Assembly (NCBI GenBank): GCA_032718475.1
Contig: JAUCBJ010001213.1
Coordinates: 1-64,000 of the forward strand
DNA from: Nemertoderma westbladi
Taxonomy: Eukaryota; Xenacoelomorpha; Nemertodermatida; Nemertodermatidae
DNA length: 64,000 bases
Direction: 5' to 3'
Part shown: piece after piece, positions 45,650-59,895 of the stretch
Layout: each line of letters begins with the position of its first letter
How positions within the stretch are numbered: position 1 is the stretch's first letter
Notes under the pieces: model-generated
The model's database searches: none
What the model was told of the DNA's origin: nothing
Seen by the model: the letters and a program-made list of their open reading frames with translations, nothing else
Position numbers and translations under genes: made by a program

Positions 45650-48600
45650 ATAAAGTAGCCATGGAGAATAAAGTAGCCATGGAGAATAAAGTAGCCATGG
45701 AGAATAAAGTAACCATGGATAATAAAGTAGCGATGAGAAATAAGTATCCATGGAGAATCATGGAGAATAAATAAAGTAGCCATGGAGAATAAAGTAGCCA
45801 TGGAGAATAAAGTAGCCATGGAGAATAATGTAGCCATAGTAGAATAAAGTAGCCATGGAGAATAAAGTAGCCATGGAGAATAAAGTAGCCATGGAGAATA
45901 AAGTAGCCATGGAGAATAAAGTAGCCATGGAGAATAAAGTAGCCATGGAGAATAAAGTAGCGATGGAGAAATAAGTATCCATGGAGAATCATGGAGAATA
46001 AATAAAGTAGCCATGGAGAATAAAGTAGCCATGGAGAATAAAGTAGCCATGGAGAATAAAGTAACCATGGAGAATAATGTAGCCATAGTAGAATAAAGTA
46101 GCCATGGATAATAAAGTAGCCATGGAGAATAAAGTAGCCATGGAGAATAAAGTAGCCATGGAGAATAAAGTAGCGATGGAGAAATAAGTATCCATGGAGA
46201 ATCATGGAGAATAAATAAAGTAGCCATGGAGAATAAAGTTGCCATGGAGAATAAAGTAGCCATGGAGAATAAAGTAGCCATGGAGAATAAAGTAACCATG
46301 GAGAATAAAGTAGCGATGGAGAATAAAGTAGCCATGGAGAATAAAGTAGCGATGGAGAATAAAGTAGCCATGGAGAATAAAGTAGTCATGGAGAATAAAG
46401 TAGCCATGGAGAATAAAGTAGTCATGGAGAATAAAGTAGCGATGGAGAATAAAGTAGCCATGGAGAATAAAGTAGCCATGGAGAATAAATAAAGTAGCCA
46501 TGGAGAATAAAGTAGCCATGGAGAATAAAGTAGTCATGGAGAATAAAGTAGCGATGGAGAAATAAGTATCCATGGAGAATAAATAAAGTAGCCATGGAGA
46601 ATAAAGTAGCGATGGAGAAATAAGTATCCATGGAGAATAAAGTAGCCATGGAGAATAAAGTAGCCATGGAGAATAAAGTAGCCATGGAGAATAAAGTAGC
46701 CATGGAGAATAAAGTAGCCATGGAGAATAAATAAAGTAGCCATGGAGAATAAAGTAGCCATGGAGAATAAAGTAGTCATGGAGAATAAAGTAGCGATGGA
46801 GAAATAAGTATCCATGGAGAATAAATAAAGTAGCCATGGAGAATAAAGTAGCGATGGAGAAATAAGTATCCATGGAGAATAAATAAAGTAGCCATGGAGA
46901 ATAATGTAGCCATAGTAGAATAAAGTAGCCATGGAGAATAAAGTAGCCATGGAGAATAAAGTAGCCATGGAGAATAAAGTAGCCATGGAGAATAAAGTAG
47001 CCATGGAGAATAAAGTAGCCATGGAGAATAAAGTAGCCATGGAGAATAAAGTAGCGATGGAGAAATAAGTATCCATGGAGAATCATGGAGAATAAATAAA
47101 GTAGCCATGGAGAATAAAGTAGCCATGGAGAATAATGTAGCCATAGTAGAATAAAGTAGCCATGGAGAATAAAGTAGCCATGGAGAATAATGTAGCCATA
47201 GTAGAATAAAGTAGCCATGGAGAATAAAGTAGCCATGGAGAATAAAGTAGCCATGGAGAATAAAGTAGCGATGGAGAAATAAGTATCCATGGAGAATCAT
47301 GGAGAATAAATAAAGTAGCCATGGAGAATAAAGTAGCCATGGAGAATAAAGTAGCCATGGAGAATAAAGTAGCCATGGAGAATAAAGTAACCATGGAGAA
47401 TAAAGTAGCGATGGAGAATAAAGTAGCCATGGAGAATAAAGTAGCGATGGAGAAATAAGTATCCATGGAGAATCATGGAGAATAAATAAAGTAGCCATGG
47501 AGAATAAAGTAGCCATGGAGAATAAAGTAGTCATGGAGAATAAAGTAGCGATGGAGAAATAAGTATCCATGGAGAATAAATAAAGTAGCCATGGAGAATA
47601 AAGTAGCGATGGAGAAATAAGTATCCATGGAGAATAAATAAAGTAGCCATGGAGAATAAAGTAGCCATGGAGAATAAAGTAGCCATGGAGAATAAATAAA
47701 GTAGCCATGGAGAATAAAGTAGCCATGGAGAATAAAGTATCCATGGAGAATCATGGAGAATAAATAAAGTAGCCATGGAGAATAAAGTAGCCATGGAGAA
47801 TAAAGTAGCCATGGAGAATAAAGTAGCCATGGAGAATAAAGTAGCGATGGAGAAATAAGTATCCATGGAGAATCATGGAGAATAAATAAAGTAGCCATGG
47901 AGAATAAAGTAGCCATGGAGAATAAAGTAGTCATGGAGAATAAAGTAGCCATGGAGAATAAAGTAGCCATGGAGAATAAAGTAGCGATGGAGAATAAAGT
48001 AGCCATGGAGAATAAAGTAGCCATGGAGAATAAAGTAGCCATGGAGAATAAAGTAGCCATGGAGAATAAAGTAGCGATGGAGAATAAAGTAGCCATGGAG
48101 AATAAAGTAGCCATGGAGAATAAAGTAGCCATGGAGAATAAAGTAGCCATGGAGAATAAAGTAGCCATGGAGAATAAAGTAGCCATGGAGAATAAAGGAG
48201 CCATGGAGAATAAAGTAGCCATGGAGAATAAAGTAGCGATGGAGAATAAAGTAGCCATGGAGAATAAAGTAGCCATGGAGAATAAAGTAGCCATGGAGAA
48301 TAAAGTAGCCATGGAGAATAAAGTAGCCATGGAGAATAAAGTAGCCATGGAGAATAAAGTAGCCATGGAGAATAAAGTAGCCATGGAGAATAAAGTAGCC
48401 ATGGAGAATAAAGTAGCCATGGAGAATAAAGTAGCGATGGAGAATAAAGTAGCCATGGAGAATAAAGTAGCCATGGAGAATAAAGTAACCATGGTAGAAT
48501 AAAGTAGCCATGGAGAATAAAGTAGCCATGGAGAATAAAGTAGCCATGGAGAATAAAGTAGCCACGGAGAATAAAGTAGCCATGGAGAATAAAGTAGCCA

Positions 48601-51600
48601 TGGAGAATAAAGTAGCGATGGAGAATAAAGTAGCCCTGGGGAATAAAGTAGCCATGGAGAATAAAGTAGCCATGGAGAATAAAGTAGCGATGGAGAATAA
48701 AGTAGCGATGGAGAATAAAGTAGTCATGGAGAATAAAGTAGTCATGGAGAATAAAGTAGCGATGGAGAAATAAGTATCCATGGAGAATCATGGAGAATAA
48801 ATAAAGTAGCCATGGAGAATAAAGTTGCCATGGAGAATAAAGTAGCCATGGAGAAATAAGTATCCATGGAGAATCATGGAGAATAAATAAAGTAGCCATG
48901 GAGAATAAAGTAGCCATGGAGAATAAAGTAGTCATGGAGAATAAAGTAACCATGGAGAATAAAGTAGCCATGGAGAATAAAGTAGCCATGGAGAATAAAG
49001 TAGCCATGGAGAATAAAGTAGCCATGGAGAATAAAGTAGCCATGGAGAATAAAGTAGCCATGGAGAATAAAGTAGTCATGGAGAATAAAGTAGCCATGGA
49101 GAATAAAGTAGCGATGGAGAATAAAGTAGCGATGGAGAATAAAGTAGTCATGGAGAATAAAGTAGCCATGGAGAATAAAGTAACCATGGAGAATAAAGTA
49201 GCCATGGAGAATAAAGTAGCCATGGAGAATAAAGTAGCCATGGAGAATAAAGTAGCCATGGAGAATAAAGTAGCCACGGAGAATAAAGTAGCGATGGAGA
49301 ATAAAGTAGCCATGGAGAATAAAGTAGCGATGGAGAAATAAGTATCCATGGAGAATCATGGAGAATAAATAAAGTAGCCATGGAGAATAAAGTAGCCATG
49401 GAGAATAAAGTAGTCATGGAGAATAAAGTAACCATGGTAGAATAAAGTAGCCATGGAGAATAAAGTAGCCATGGAGAATAAAGTAGCCATGGAGAATAAA
49501 GTTGCCATGGAGAATAAAGTAGCCATGGAGAATAAAGTAGCCATGGAGAATAAAGTAGCCATGGAGAATAAAGTAGCCATGGAGAATAAAGTAGCGATGG
49601 AGAATAAAGTAGCGATGGAGAATAAAGTAGTCATGGAGAATAAAGTAGCCATGGAGAATAAAGTAACCATGGAGAATAAAGTAGCCATGGAGAATAAAGT
49701 AGCCATGGAGAATAAAGTAGCCATGGAGAATAAAGTAGCCATGGAGAATAAAGTAGTCATGGAGAATAAAGTAGCGATGGAGAAATAAGTATCCATGGAG
49801 AATCATGGAGAATAAATAAAGTAGCCATGGAGAATAAAGTAGCCATGGAGAATAAAGTAGCCATGGAGAATAAAGTAGTCATGGAGAATAAAGTAGCGAT
49901 GGAGAAATAAGTATCCATGGAGAATCATGGAGAATAAATAAAGTAGCCATGGAGAATAAAGTAGCCATGGAGAATAAAGTAGCCATGGAGAATAAAGTAG
50001 CGATGGAGAAATACGTATCCATGGAGAATCATGGAGAATAAATAAAGTAGCCATGGAGAATAAAGTAGCCATGGAGAATAAAGTAGCCATGGAGAATAAA
50101 GTAGCCATGGAGAATAAAGTAGTCATGGAGAATAAAGGAGCCATGGAGAATAAAGTAGCCATGGAGAATAAAGTAACCATGGTAGAATAAAGTAGCCATG
50201 GAGAATAAAGTAGCCATGGAGAATAAAGTAGCCATGGAGAATAAAGTAGCCATGGTAGAATAAAGTAGCCATGGAGAATAAAGTAGCCATGGAGAATAAA
50301 GTAGCCATGGAGAATAAAGTAGCCACGGAGAATAAAGTAGCCATGGAGAATAAAGTAGCCATGGAGAATAAAGTAGCGATGGAGAATAAAGTAGCCCTGG
50401 GGAATAAAGTAGCCATGGAGAATAAAGTAGCCATGGAGAATAAAGTAGCGATGGAGAATAAAGTAGCGATGGAGAATAAAGTAGTCATGGAGAATAAAGT
50501 AGCGATGGAGAAATAAGTATCCATGGAGAATCATGGAGAATAAATAAAGTAGCCATGGAGAATAAAGTTGCCATGGAGAATAAAGTAGCCATGGAGAATA
50601 AAGTAGCCATGGAGAATAAAGTAGTCATGGAGAATAAAGTAGCCATGGAGAATAAAGTAGCCATGGAGAATAAAGTAGCCATGGAGAATAAAGTAGCCAT
50701 GGAGAATAAAGTAGCCATGGAGAATAAAGTAGCCATGGAGAATAAAGTAGCCATGGAGAATAAAGTAGCCATGGAGAATAAAGTAGCCATGGAGAAATAA
50801 GTATCCATGGAGAATAAAGTAGCCATGGAGAATAAAGTAGCGATGGAGAATAAAGTAGCCATGGAGAATAAAGTAACCATGGTAGAATAAAGTAGCCATG
50901 GAGAATAAAGTAGCCATGGAGAATAAAGTAGCCATGGAGAATAAAGTAGCCATGGATAATAAAGTAGCCATGGAGAATAAAGTAGCCATGGAGAATAAAG
51001 TAGCCATGGAGAATAAAGTAGTCATGGAGAATAAAGTAGCGATGGAGAAATAAGTATCCATGGAGAATCATGGAGAATAAATAAAGTAGCCATGGAGAAT
51101 AAAGTAGCCATGGAGAATAAAGTAGCCATGGAGAATAAAGTAGCCATGGAGAATAAAGTAGCCATGGAGAATAAAGTAGCCATGGAGAATAAAGTAGCCA
51201 TGGAGAATAAAGTAGTCATGGAGAATAAAGTAGCCATGGAGAATAAAGTAGCCATGGAGAATAAAGTAGCCATGGAGAATAAAGTAGTCATGGAGAATAA
51301 AGTAGCCATGGAGAATAAAGTAGCCATGGAGAATAAAGTAGCCATGGAGAATAAAGTAGCCATGGAGAATAAAGTAGCCATGGAGAATAAAGTAGTCATG
51401 GAGAATAAAGTAGCCATGGAGAATAAAGTAGCCATGGAGAATAAAGTAGTCATGGAGAATAAAGTAGCGATGGAGAATAAAGTAGCCATGGAGAATAAAG
51501 TAGCCATGGAGAATAAAGTAGCCATGGAGAATAAAGTAGTCATGGAGAATAAAGTAGCCATGGAGAATAAAGTAGCCATGGAGAATAAAGTAGTCATGGA

Positions 51601-54600
51601 GAATAAAGTAGCGATGGAGAAATAAGTATCCATGGAGAATCATGGAGAATAAATAAAGTAGCCATGGAGAATAAAGTAGCCATGGAGAATAAAGTAGCCA
51701 TGGAGAATAAAGTAGTCATGGAGAATAAAGTAGCCATGGAGAATAAAGTAGCCATGGAGAATAAAGTAGCCATGGAGAATAAAGTAGCCATGGAGAATAA
51801 AGTAGCCATGGAGAATAAAGTAGTCATGGAGAATAAAGTAGCCATGGAGAATAAAGTAGCCATGGAGAATAAAGTAGTCATGGAGAATAAAGTAGCGATG
51901 GAGAAATAAGTATCCATGGAGAATCATGGAGAATAAATAAAGTAGCCATGGAGAATAAAGTAGCCATGGAGAATAAAGTAGCCATGGAGAATAAAGTAGC
52001 CATGGAGAATAAAGTAGCCATGGAGAATAAAGTAGCCATGGAGAATAAAGTAGCCATGGAGAATAAAGTAGTCATGGAGAATAAAGTAGCCATGGAGAAT
52101 AAAGGAGCCATGGAGAATAAAGTAGCCATGGAGAATAAAGTAGCGATGGAGAATAAAGTAGCCATGGAGAATAAAGTAGCCATGGAGAATAAAGTAGCCA
52201 CGGAGAATAAAGTAGCCATGGAGAATAAAGTAGCCATGGAGAATAAAGTAGCGATGGAGAATAAAGTAGCCCTGGGGAATAAAGTAGCCATGGAGAATAA
52301 AGTAGCCATGGAGAATAAAGTAGCGATGGAGAAATAAGTATCCATGGAGAATCATGGAGAATAAATAAAGTAGCCATGGAGAATAAAGTAGCCATGGAGA
52401 ATAAAGTAGCCATGGAGAAATAAGTATCCATGGAGAATAAAGTAGTCATGGAGAATAAAGTAGCGATGGAGAATAAAGTAGCCATGGAGAATAAAGTAGT
52501 CATGGAGAATAAAGTAGCCATGGAGAATAAAGTAGCGATGGAGAAATAAGTATCCATGGAGAATCATGGAGAATAAATAAAGTAGCCATGGAGAATAAAG
52601 TAGCCATGGAGAATAAAGTAGCCATGGAGAAATAAGTATCCATGGAGAATAAAGTAGCCATGGAGAATAAAGTAGCGATGGAGAATAAAGTAGCCCTGGG
52701 GAATAAAGTAGCCATGGAGAATAAAGTAGCCATGGAGAATAAAGTAGCGATGGAGAAATAAGTATCCATGGAGAATCATGGAGAATAAATAAAGTAGCCA
52801 TGGAGAATAAAGTAGCCATGGAGAATAAAGTAGCCATGGAGAAATAAGTATCCATGGAGAATAAAGTAGTCATGGAGAATAAAGTAGCGATGGAGAATAA
52901 AGTAGCCATGGAGAATAAAGTAGTCATGGAGAATAAAGTAGCCATGGAGAATAAAGTAGCGATGGAGAAATAAGTATCCATGGAGAATCATGGAGAATAA
53001 ATAAAGTAGCCATGGAGAATAAAGTAGCCATGGAGAATAAAGTAGCCATGGAGAAATAAGTATCCATGGAGAATAAAGTAGTCATGGAGAATAAAGTAGC
53101 CATGGAGAATAAAGTAGCCATGGAGAATAAAGTAGCGATGGAGAATAAAGTAGCCATGGAGAATAAAGTAGTCATGGAGAATAAAGTAGCGATGGAGAAA
53201 TAAGTATCCATGGAGAATCATGGAGAATAAATAAAGTAGCCATGGAGAATAAAGTAGCCATGGAGAATAAAGTAACCATGGAGAATAAAGTAGTCATGGA
53301 GAATAAAGTAGCGATGGAGAAATAAGTATCCATGGAGAATCATGGAGAATAAATAAAGTAGCCATGGAGAATAAAGTAGCCATGGAGAATAAAGTAGCGA
53401 TGGAGAATAAAGTAGCCCTGGGGAATAAAGTAGCCATGGAGAATAAAGTAGCCATGGAGAATAAAGTAGCGATGGAGAAATAAGTATCCATGGAGAATCA
53501 TGGAGAATAAATAAAGTAGCCATGGAGAATAAAGTAGCCATGGAGAATAAAGTAGCGATGGAGAATAAAGTAGCCCTGGGGAATAAAGTAGCCATGGAGA
53601 ATAAAGTAGCCATGGAGAATAAAGTAGCGATGGAGAAATAAGTATCCATGGAGAATCATGGAGAATAAATAAAGTAGCCATGGAGAATAAAGTAGCCATG
53701 GAGAATAAAGTAGCCATGGAGAAATAAGTATCCATGGAGAATAAAGTAGTCATGGAGAATAAAGTAGCGATGGAGAATAAAGTAGCCATGGAGAATAAAG
53801 TAGTCATGGAGAATAAAGTAGCCATGGAGAATAAAGTAGCGATGGAGAAATAAGTATCCATGGAGAATCATGGAGAATAAATAAAGTAGCCATGGAGAAT
53901 AAAGTAGCCATGGAGAATAAAGTAGCCATGGAGAAATAAGTATCCATGGAGAATAAAGTAGTCATGGAGAATAAAGTAGCGATGGAGAAATAAGTATCCA
54001 TGGAGAATAAAGTAGTCATGGAGAATAAAGTAGCCATGGAGAATAAAGTAGTCATGGAGAAATAAGTATCCATGGAGAATAAAGTAGTCATGGAGAATAA
54101 AGTAGCGATGGAGAATAAAGTAGCCATGGAGAATAAAGTAACCATGGTAGAATAAAGTAGCCATGGAGAATAAAGTAGCCATGGAGAATAAAGTAGCGAT
54201 GGAGAATAAAGTAGCCATGGAGAATAAAGTAGTCATGGAGAATAAAGTAGCGATGGAGAAATAAGTATCCATGGAGAATCATGGAGAATAAATAAAGTAG
54301 CCATGGAGAATAAAGTAGCCATGGAGAATAAAGTAACCATGGAGAATAAAGTAGTCATGGAGAATAAAGTAGCGATGGAGAAATAAGTATCCATGGAGAA
54401 TCATGGAGAATAAATAAAGTAGCCATGGAGAATAAAGTAGCCATGGAGAATAAAGTAACCATGGTAGAATAAAGTAGCCATGGAGAATAAAGTAGCCATG
54501 GAGAATAAAGTAGCGATGGAGAATAAAGTAGCCATGGAGAATAAAGTAGTCATGGAGAATAAAGTAGCGATGGAGAAATAAGTATCCATGGAGAATCATG

Positions 54601-57600
54601 GAGAATAAATAAAGTAGCCATGGAGAATAAAGTAGCCATGGAGAATAAAGTAACCATGGAGAATAAAGTAGTCATGGAGAATAAAGTAGCGATGGAGAAA
54701 TAAGTATCCATGGAGAATCATGGAGAATAAATAAAGTAGCCATGGAGAATAAAGTAGCCATGGAGAATAAAGTAGCCATGGAGAAATAAGTATCCATGGA
54801 GAATAAAGTAGTCATGGAGAATAAAGTAGCGATGGAGAATAAAGTAGCCATGGAGAATAAAGTAGTCATGGAGAATAAAGTAGCGATGGAGAAATAAGTA
54901 TCCATGGAGAATCATGGAGAATAAATAAAGTAGCCATGGAGAATAAAGTAGCCATGGAGAATAAAGTAGTCATGGAGAATAAAGTAGCGATGGAGAATAA
55001 AGTAGCCATGGAGAATAAAGTAGCCATGGAGAATAAAGTAGCCATGGAGAATAAAGTAGTCATGGAGAATAAAGTAGCGATGGAGAAATAAGTATCCATG
55101 GAGAATCATGGAGAATAAATAAAGTAGCCATGGAGAATAAAGTAGCCATGGAGAATAAAGTAACCATGGAGAATAAAGTAGCGATGGAGAAATAAGTATC
55201 CATGGAGAATCATGGAGAATAAATAAAGTAGCCATGGAGAATAAAGTAGCCATGGAGAATAAAGTAGTCATGGAGAATAAAGTAGCGATGGAGAAATAAG
55301 TATCCATGGAGAATCATGGAGAATAAATAAAGTAGCCATGGAGAATAAAGTAGCCATGGAGAATAAAGTAGCCATGGAGAATAAAGTAACGATGGAGAAT
55401 AAAGTAACCATGGAGAATAAAGTAGCCATGGAGAATAAAGTAGCCATGGAGAATAAAGTAACGATGGAGAATAAAGTAGCCATGGAGAATAAAGTAGCCA
55501 TGGAGAATAAAGTAGCCATGGAGAATAAAGTAACGATGGAGAATAAAGTAACCATGGAGAATAAAGTAGCCATGGAGAATAAAGTAGCCATGGAGAATCA
55601 TGGAGAATAAATAAAGTAGCCATGGAGAATAAAGTAGCCATGGAGAATAAAGTAGCCATGGTAGAATAAAGTAGCCATGGAGAATAAAGTAGCCATGGAG
55701 AATAAAGTAGCCATGGAGAATAAAGTAGCCATGGAGAATAAAGTAACGATGGAGAATAAAGTAACCATGGAGAATAAAGTAGCCATGGAGAATAAAGTAG
55801 CCATGGAGAATCATGGAGAATAAATAAAGTAGCCATGGAGAATAAAGTAGCCATGGAGAATAAAGTAGCCATGGAGAATAAAGTAGCCATGGAGAATAAA
55901 GTAGTCATGGAGAATAAAGTAGCGATGGAGAAATAAGTATCCATGGAGAATCATGGAGAATAAATAAAGTAGCCATGGAGAATAAAGTAGCCATGGAGAA
56001 TAAAGTAGTCATGGAGAATAAAGTAGCGATGGAGAAATAAGTATCCATGGAGAATCATGGAGAATAAATAAAGTAGCCATGGAGAATAAAGTAGCCATGG
56101 AGAATAAAGTAGCCATGGAGAATAAAGTAACGATGGAGAATAAAGTAACCATGGAGAATAAAGTAGCCATGGAGAATAAAGTAGCCATGGAGAATAAAGT
56201 AACGATGGAGAATAAAGTAGCCATGGAGAATAAAGTAGCCATGGAGAATAAAGTAGCCATGGAGAATAAAGTAACGATGGAGAATAAAGTAACCATGGAG
56301 AATAAAGTAGCCATGGAGAATAAAGTAGCCATGGAGAATCATGGAGAATAAATAAAGTAGCCATGGAGAATAAAGTAGCCATGGAGAATAAAGTAGCCAT
56401 GGTAGAATAAAGTAGCCATGGAGAATAAAGTAGCCATGGAGAATAAAGTAGCCATGGAGAATAAAGTAGCCATGGAGAATAAAGTAGCCATGGAGAATAA
56501 AGTAGCCATGGAGAATAAAGTAGCCATGGAGAATAAAGTAGCCATGGAGAATAAAGTAGCCATGGAGAATAAAGTAGCCATGGAGAATAAAGTAGCCATG
56601 GTAGAATAAAGTAGCCATGGAGAATAAAGTAGCCATGGAGAATAAAGTAGCCATGGAGAATAAAGTAGCCATGGAGAATAAAGTAGCCATGGAGAATAAA
56701 GTAGCCATGGAGAATAAAGTAGCCATGGAGAATAAAGTAGCCATGGAGAATAAAGTAGCCATGGAGAATAAAGTAGCCATGGAGAATAAAGTAGTCATGG
56801 AGAATAAAGTAGCGATGGAGAAATAAGTATCCATGGAGAATCATGGAGAATAAATAAAGTAGCCATGGAGAATAAAGTAGCCATGGAGAATAAAGTAGTC
56901 ATGGAGAATAAAGTAGCGATGGAGAAATAAGTATCCATGGAGAATCATGGAGAATAAATAAAGTAGCCATGGAGAATAAAGTAGCCATGGAGAATAAAGT
57001 AACCATGGTAGAATAAAGTAGCCATGGAGAATAAAGTAGCCATGGAGAATAAAGTAGTCATGGAGAATAAAGTAGCCATGGAGAATAAATAAAGTAGCCA
57101 TGGAGAATAAAGTAGCCATGGAGAATAAATAAAGTAGCCATGGAGAATAAAGTAGCCATGGAGAATAAAGTAGCGATGGAGAAATAAGTATCCATGGAGA
57201 ATCATGGAGAATAAATAAAGTAGCCATGGAGAATAAAGTAGCCATGGAGAATAAAGTAGTCATGGAGAATAAAGTAGCGATGGAGAATAAAGTAGCCATG
57301 GAGAATAAAGTAGCCATGGAGAATAAAGTAGCCATGGAGAATAAAGTAGCCATGGAGAATAAAGTAGCCATGGAGAATAAAGTAGCCATGGAGAATAAAG
57401 TAGCCATGGAGAATAAAGTAGCCATGGAGAATAAAGTAGCCATGGAGAATAAAGTAGCCATGGAGAATAAAGTAGCCATGGAGAATAAAGTAGTCATGGA
57501 GAATAAAGTAGCCATGGAGAATAAAGTAGCCATGGAGAATAAAGTAGCGATGGAGAATAAAGTAGCCATGGAGAATAAAGTAGCGATGGAGAATAAAGTA

Positions 57601-59520
57601 GCCATGGAGAATAAAGTAGTCATGGAGAATAAAGTAGCCATGGAGAATAAAGTAGCCCCGGAGAATAAAGTATCCATGGAGAATAAAGTAGCCATGGAGA
57701 ATAAAGTAGCCATGGAGAATAAAGTAGCCATGGAGAATAAAGTAGCCATGGAGAATAAAGTAGCCATGGAGAATAAAGTAGCCATGGAGAATAAAGTAGC
57801 CATGGAGAATAAAGTAGCCATGGAGAATAAAGTAGCCATGGAGAATAAAGTAGCCATGGAGAATAAAGTAGCCATGGAGAATAAAGTAGCCATGGAGAAT
57901 AAAGTAGCCATGGAGAATAAAGTAGCCATGGAGAATAAATAAAGTAGCCATGGAGAATAAAGTAGCCATGGAGAATAAAGTAGCGATGGAGAAATAAGTA
58001 TCCATGGAGAATCATGGAGAATAAATAAAGTAGCCATGGAGAATAAAGTAGCCATGGAGAAATAAGTATCCATGGAGAATCATGGAGAATAAATAAAGTA
58101 GCCATGGAGAATAAAGTAGCCATGGAGAATAAAGTAGCCATGGAGAATAAAGTAGCGATGGAGAAATAAGTATCCATGGAGAATCATGGAGAATAAATAA
58201 AGTAGCCATGGAGAATAAAGTAGCCATGGAGAATAAAGTAGTCATGGAGAATAAAGGAGCCATGGAGAATAAAGTAGCCATGGAGAATAAAGTAACCATG
58301 GTAGAATAAAGTAGCCATGGAGAATAAAGTAGCCATGGAGAATAAAGTAGCCATGGAGAATAAAGTAGCCATGGTAGAATAAAGTAGCCATGGAGAATAA
58401 AGTAGCCATGGAGAATAAAGTAGCCATGGAGAATAAAGTAGCCACGGAGAATAAAGTAGCCATGGAGAATAAAGTAGCCATGGAGAATAAAGTAGCGATG
58501 GAGAATAAAGTAGCCCTGGGGAATAAAGTAGCCATGGAGAATAAAGTAGCCATGGAGAATAAAGGAGCCATGGAGAATAAAGTAGCCATGGAGAATAAAG
58601 TAACCATGGTAGAATAAAGTAGCCATGGAGAATAAAGTAGCCATGGAGAATAAAGTAGCCATGAAGAATAAAGTAGCGATGGAGAATAAAGTAGCCATGG
58701 AGAATAAAGTAGCCATGGAGAATAAAGTAGCCATGGAGAATAAAGTAGCCCCGGAGAATAAAGTATCCATGGAGAATAAAGTAGACATGGAGAATAAAGT
58801 AGCCATGGAGAATAAAGTAGCGATGGAGAATAAAGTAGCGATGGAGAATAAAGTAACCATGGTAGAATAAAGTAGCCATGGAGAATAAAGTAGCGATGGA
58901 GAATAAAGTAGCCATGGAGAATAAAGTAGCCATGGAGAATAAAGCAGCCATGGAGAATAAAGTAGCCCCGGAGAATAAAGTATCCATGGAGAATAAAGTA
59001 GACATGGAGAATAAAGTAGCCATGGAGAATAAAGTAGCGATGGAGAATAAAGTAGCGATGGAGAATAAAGTAACCATGGTAGAATAAAGTAGCCATGGAG
59101 AATAAAGTAGCATGGAGAATAAAGTAGCCATGGAGAATAAAGTAGCCATGGAGAATAAAGTTGCGATGGAGAATAAAGTAGCCCCGGAGAATAAAGTATC
59201 CATGGAGAATAAAGTAGACATGGAGAATAAAGTAGCCATGGAGAATAAAGTAGCGATGGAGAATAAAGTAGCCATGGAGAATAAAGTAGCCATGGAGAAT
59301 AAAGTAACCATGGTAGAATAAAGTAGCCATGGAGAATAAAGTAACCATGGAGAATAAAGTAGCCATGGAGAATAAAGTAGCCATAGAGAATAAAGTAGCC
59401 ATGGAGAATAAAGTAACCATGGTAGAATAAAGTAGCCATGGAGAATAAAGTAGCCATGGAGAATAAAGTAGCCATGGAGAATAAAGTAGCCATGGAGAAT
59501 AAAGTAGCGATGGAGAATAA
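45650..59520. repeat. 18-bp satellite (about 770 copies) filling a 13.9-kb cortactin intron
   Basis: The unit is atggagaataaagtagcc, with variants agtcatgg, agcgatgg and aaccatgg. It is regularly broken by a marker block, gagaaataagtatccatgga followed by gaatcatggagaataaataa, spaced from about 100 to 600 bp. This divides the array into nested higher-order units, several nearly identical (for example 55338-55610 and 56079-56351). As 18 is a multiple of three, the plus strand reads as repeated Met-Glu-Asn-Lys-Val-Ala, and minus frames are open too. No protein-coding claim is made. Confidence 0.97.
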
Positions 59521-59553
59521 GTTTTGAATTTAATTTAAATTTAAATCATTTAC

Positions 59554-59802
59554 CTCATCTTCGGGTTCCAAAGGTGTAGGTTGGGATGGTACAGGCAGGT
59601 TGCTAGGGGCAACTGGTGCGGCAGCACGGCCGCTCGAGGGCTCGGCATCCCCATCGCGGTCGCTAGGGGCAACGGGAGCGGGTTCACTGTTGCTAGGGGT
59701 GACCATCGCGAGTAGTTGTGGTGGTTTAGCTAGACTACTGGCCGTTCGCTGCCTACTGTCACCTGATTCGCTATCATTCTTCGACTCAGACTCTTGTCGT
59801 TT
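59554..59802 (-). CDS. CTTN: Cortactin-like gene, proline-rich linker exon
   Basis: 249-bp exon in gene sense, acceptor gtctgcag and donor GATGAG/gtaaat, phase 0 at both ends (83 codons). The product is polar and then Pro/Ala/Ser-rich: KRQESESKNDSESGDS, LAKPPQLLAMVTPSN, APVAPSNLPVPSQPTP. Cortactin has a Pro/Ser/Thr-rich region, a phosphorylation hub, at just this place between the helical segment and the SH3 domain. The exon itself contains three degenerate copies of ttgctaggggcaac (plus-strand sense). The frame joins both neighbours without a shift. Confidence 0.8.
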
Positions 59803-59895
59803 CTGCAGACAATTTATTGTCAACAAAAACCATTAATGGGGGGCGAGCCATGCAGTAAGAGTAAGGGAACTCTTATGTACGCGGAAACACTTAAA

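Noticed and set aside
45521-45751. An alternative frame through the penultimate cortactin exon (CRTMRLRNVITRL...).
   Set aside because: The frame that splices in phase to both neighbours and gives AIYDYQA is the real one; the other runs in from the satellite.
45619-59493. Dozens of open frames on both strands (MENKVA and FILHGY repeats).
   Set aside because: Generated by the 18-bp satellite; they stop and start at the marker block and carry no other sequence.
59600-59836. Plus-strand frame opposite the proline-rich exon.
   Set aside because: Mirror of a GC-rich coding exon with good splice sites on the other strand.
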